From the NCBI GenBank assembly GCA_016713135.1, contig JADJPR010000001.1, forward strand, positions 434,001 to 498,000: 64,000 nt of DNA. The letters run 5' to 3'. The notes beneath the pieces were generated by a model that searched no databases, had not been told where the DNA came from, and worked only from the letters and a program-made list of their open reading frames with translations. This DNA comes from Rhodanobacteraceae bacterium (GTDB lineage: Bacteria > Pseudomonadota > Gammaproteobacteria > Xanthomonadales > SZUA-5). Positions 63,424 to 64,000 of the stretch are shown here, piece after piece (the first letter of the stretch is position 1; each line of letters opens with the position of its first letter). The position numbers and the translations under genes are program-made.

Positions 63424-64000
63424 AGCGCTCCGCGCCTTCCCAATCCTTCAGGTTGTAGTTCTTCAGGATCTCAGCGAGCTTGCCGCTGGCGCGCAGTTGC
63501 GCGGTGCCCTTGCCGAACATGTCGGCATAGGCGCGTCCGCGCGGATCCGCCGGGGTGCAGGCGATGTAGACCTCCTCGGGCTCGCCGGTCTCGCCCAGCG
63601 AGATCACCCGGCCGGGTTCCATCTTGGCCTGCTCCAGCGCGTAGGCGAGCACATTGCGGTCTTCGATGATGGTGTCCACCCGCCGCCCGATCAGGCGGGC
63701 GAGCAGGCGCACGATGCCGCGACCCACCGCCGGGACCACCTCGAGCCGGTTCGCGTCCCCCTTGTGCTGCTCGATGTAGGCATCCAGCTCATCGCCGTAG
63801 CTGTATTCCTCGAGGATGCCGATCTTGACCGTGTCCAGGCTGGCGACGCCGTCGAAGCGCCATTTCTGCTCGGCCAGGCCCCAGAACACGTTGCCCGACG
63901 GGCCCCAGCCCACATCGGGGAACTCGAATCCTTCGGCATCGGACTTGTAGGCGCCGACCACGCAGTCGGCGCTGCCGGAGCGCACCACGTCGAGCGCATT
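63422..64000 (-). CDS. Family 3 periplasmic solute-binding protein (5' end beyond window)
   Basis: The C-terminal 192 residues are visible; the frame is open across the right edge, so the N-terminus and signal peptide are missing. ALDVVRSGSADCVVGAYKSDAEGFEFPDVGWGPSGNVFWGL and VDTIIEDRNVLAYALEQAKM ... EEVYIACTPADPRGRAYADMFGKGTAQLRASGKLAEILKNYNL are typical of amino acid/polar-solute binding proteins (SBP_bac_3). It could also be a signalling sensor without a transporter. Convergent with the M1 fusion gene. Confidence 0.85.
   Translation of the reverse strand, partial: NALDVVRSGSADCVVGAYKSDAEGFEFPDVGWGPSGNVFWGLAEQKWRFDGVASLDTVKIGILEEYSYGDELDAYIEQHKGDANRLEVVPAVGRGIVRLLARLIGRRVDTIIEDRNVLAYALEQAKMEPGRVISLGETGEPEEVYIACTPADPRGRAYADMFGKGTAQLRASGKLAEILKNYNLKDWEGAER

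Overview
The window is high-GC, tightly packed proteobacterial DNA. Gene content points to a gammaproteobacterium of the Xanthomonadales (Lysobacterales) type: the def/fmt // LysM-dprA-smg cluster, the rhlB // trxA ... rho arrangement, Xanthomonas-like PilU and GspC/D/F, an H-NS/HvrA-like protein, and E. coli-like AceK plus NADP-Icd with the regulatory serine at exactly residue 113. I see no rRNA, tRNA, CRISPR, prophage or complete insertion sequence. Both edges cut genes: a secreted protein on the left and a periplasmic solute-binding protein on the right.

Layout. 0-9 kb: end of a large secreted beta-rich protein; sixA and a YceI-like protein; def-fmt; an orphan BlaI-type repressor; LysM protein, dprA and smg. 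9-20 kb: bioC; aceK divergent from a cytochrome cd1 nitrite reductase carrying an extra N-terminal cytochrome c domain; Uma2-MFS pair; class I amidotransferase; CaiB-type CoA-transferase; small haem-motif lipoprotein-like protein; sterol-desaturase-like enzyme coupled to an FAH-family hydrolase. 20-30 kb: pilU; DUF4398 and OmpA-type lipoproteins; alpha/beta hydrolase and zapE; gspF with an unknown partner; folE; a stand-alone BLUF photoreceptor. 30-41 kb: ECF sigma factor/Ser-Thr kinase operon; vapBC-type toxin-antitoxin pair; ADOP/MacB-like permease; cNMP-DUF1003 protein; rhlB-gspC-gspD. 41-53 kb: trxA, rho, trmL, aminotransferase, SGNH hydrolase, AI-2E family permease, transglutaminase-like protein with a Kbp-like LysM/BON protein, NDUFA9-like protein, icd. 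53-64 kb: DUF4124-mscS; a kinase-FGE fusion; kynA; hns-like; an ABC ATPase with a 1195-residue ABC permease/M1 peptidase fusion; solute-binding protein.

The most unusual layer is intergenic. Many gaps hold elements of one architecture: a short tandem repeat (7-9 bp unit) on one side, a spacer of about 30-150 bp, and its reverse complement on the other. Several unrelated unit sequences use this plan (GGACGCAAA, TTGACGT, AGTAGTG, GGGGCAA, TTCCCCG, GTGTTG, CCAACAA, GTGCCCTC), resembling the short tandem repeats of cyanobacteria more than ordinary REPs. They coexist with a classical palindromic REP-like family (GTAGCCCGG...), a GTGGGAGCGGCTTC family, and two inverted copies of a 165-bp MITE-like element with perfect 25-bp terminal repeats and 8-bp target duplications. 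Some elements lie so close to start codons (gspD, FAH hydrolase, CaiB) that they must shape the mRNA leader or even the N-terminus.

Functionally the window mixes housekeeping (translation initiation, transcription termination, competence, TCA control by AceK acting on Icd), surface and secretion functions (T2SS C, D, F; PilU; OmpA lipoproteins), and signalling (two Hanks kinases, ECF sigma, BLUF, cNMP, BlaI). Start sites were chosen from family alignment, Shine-Dalgarno spacing and overlaps; all functional calls rest on reading the sequence, not on database searches.
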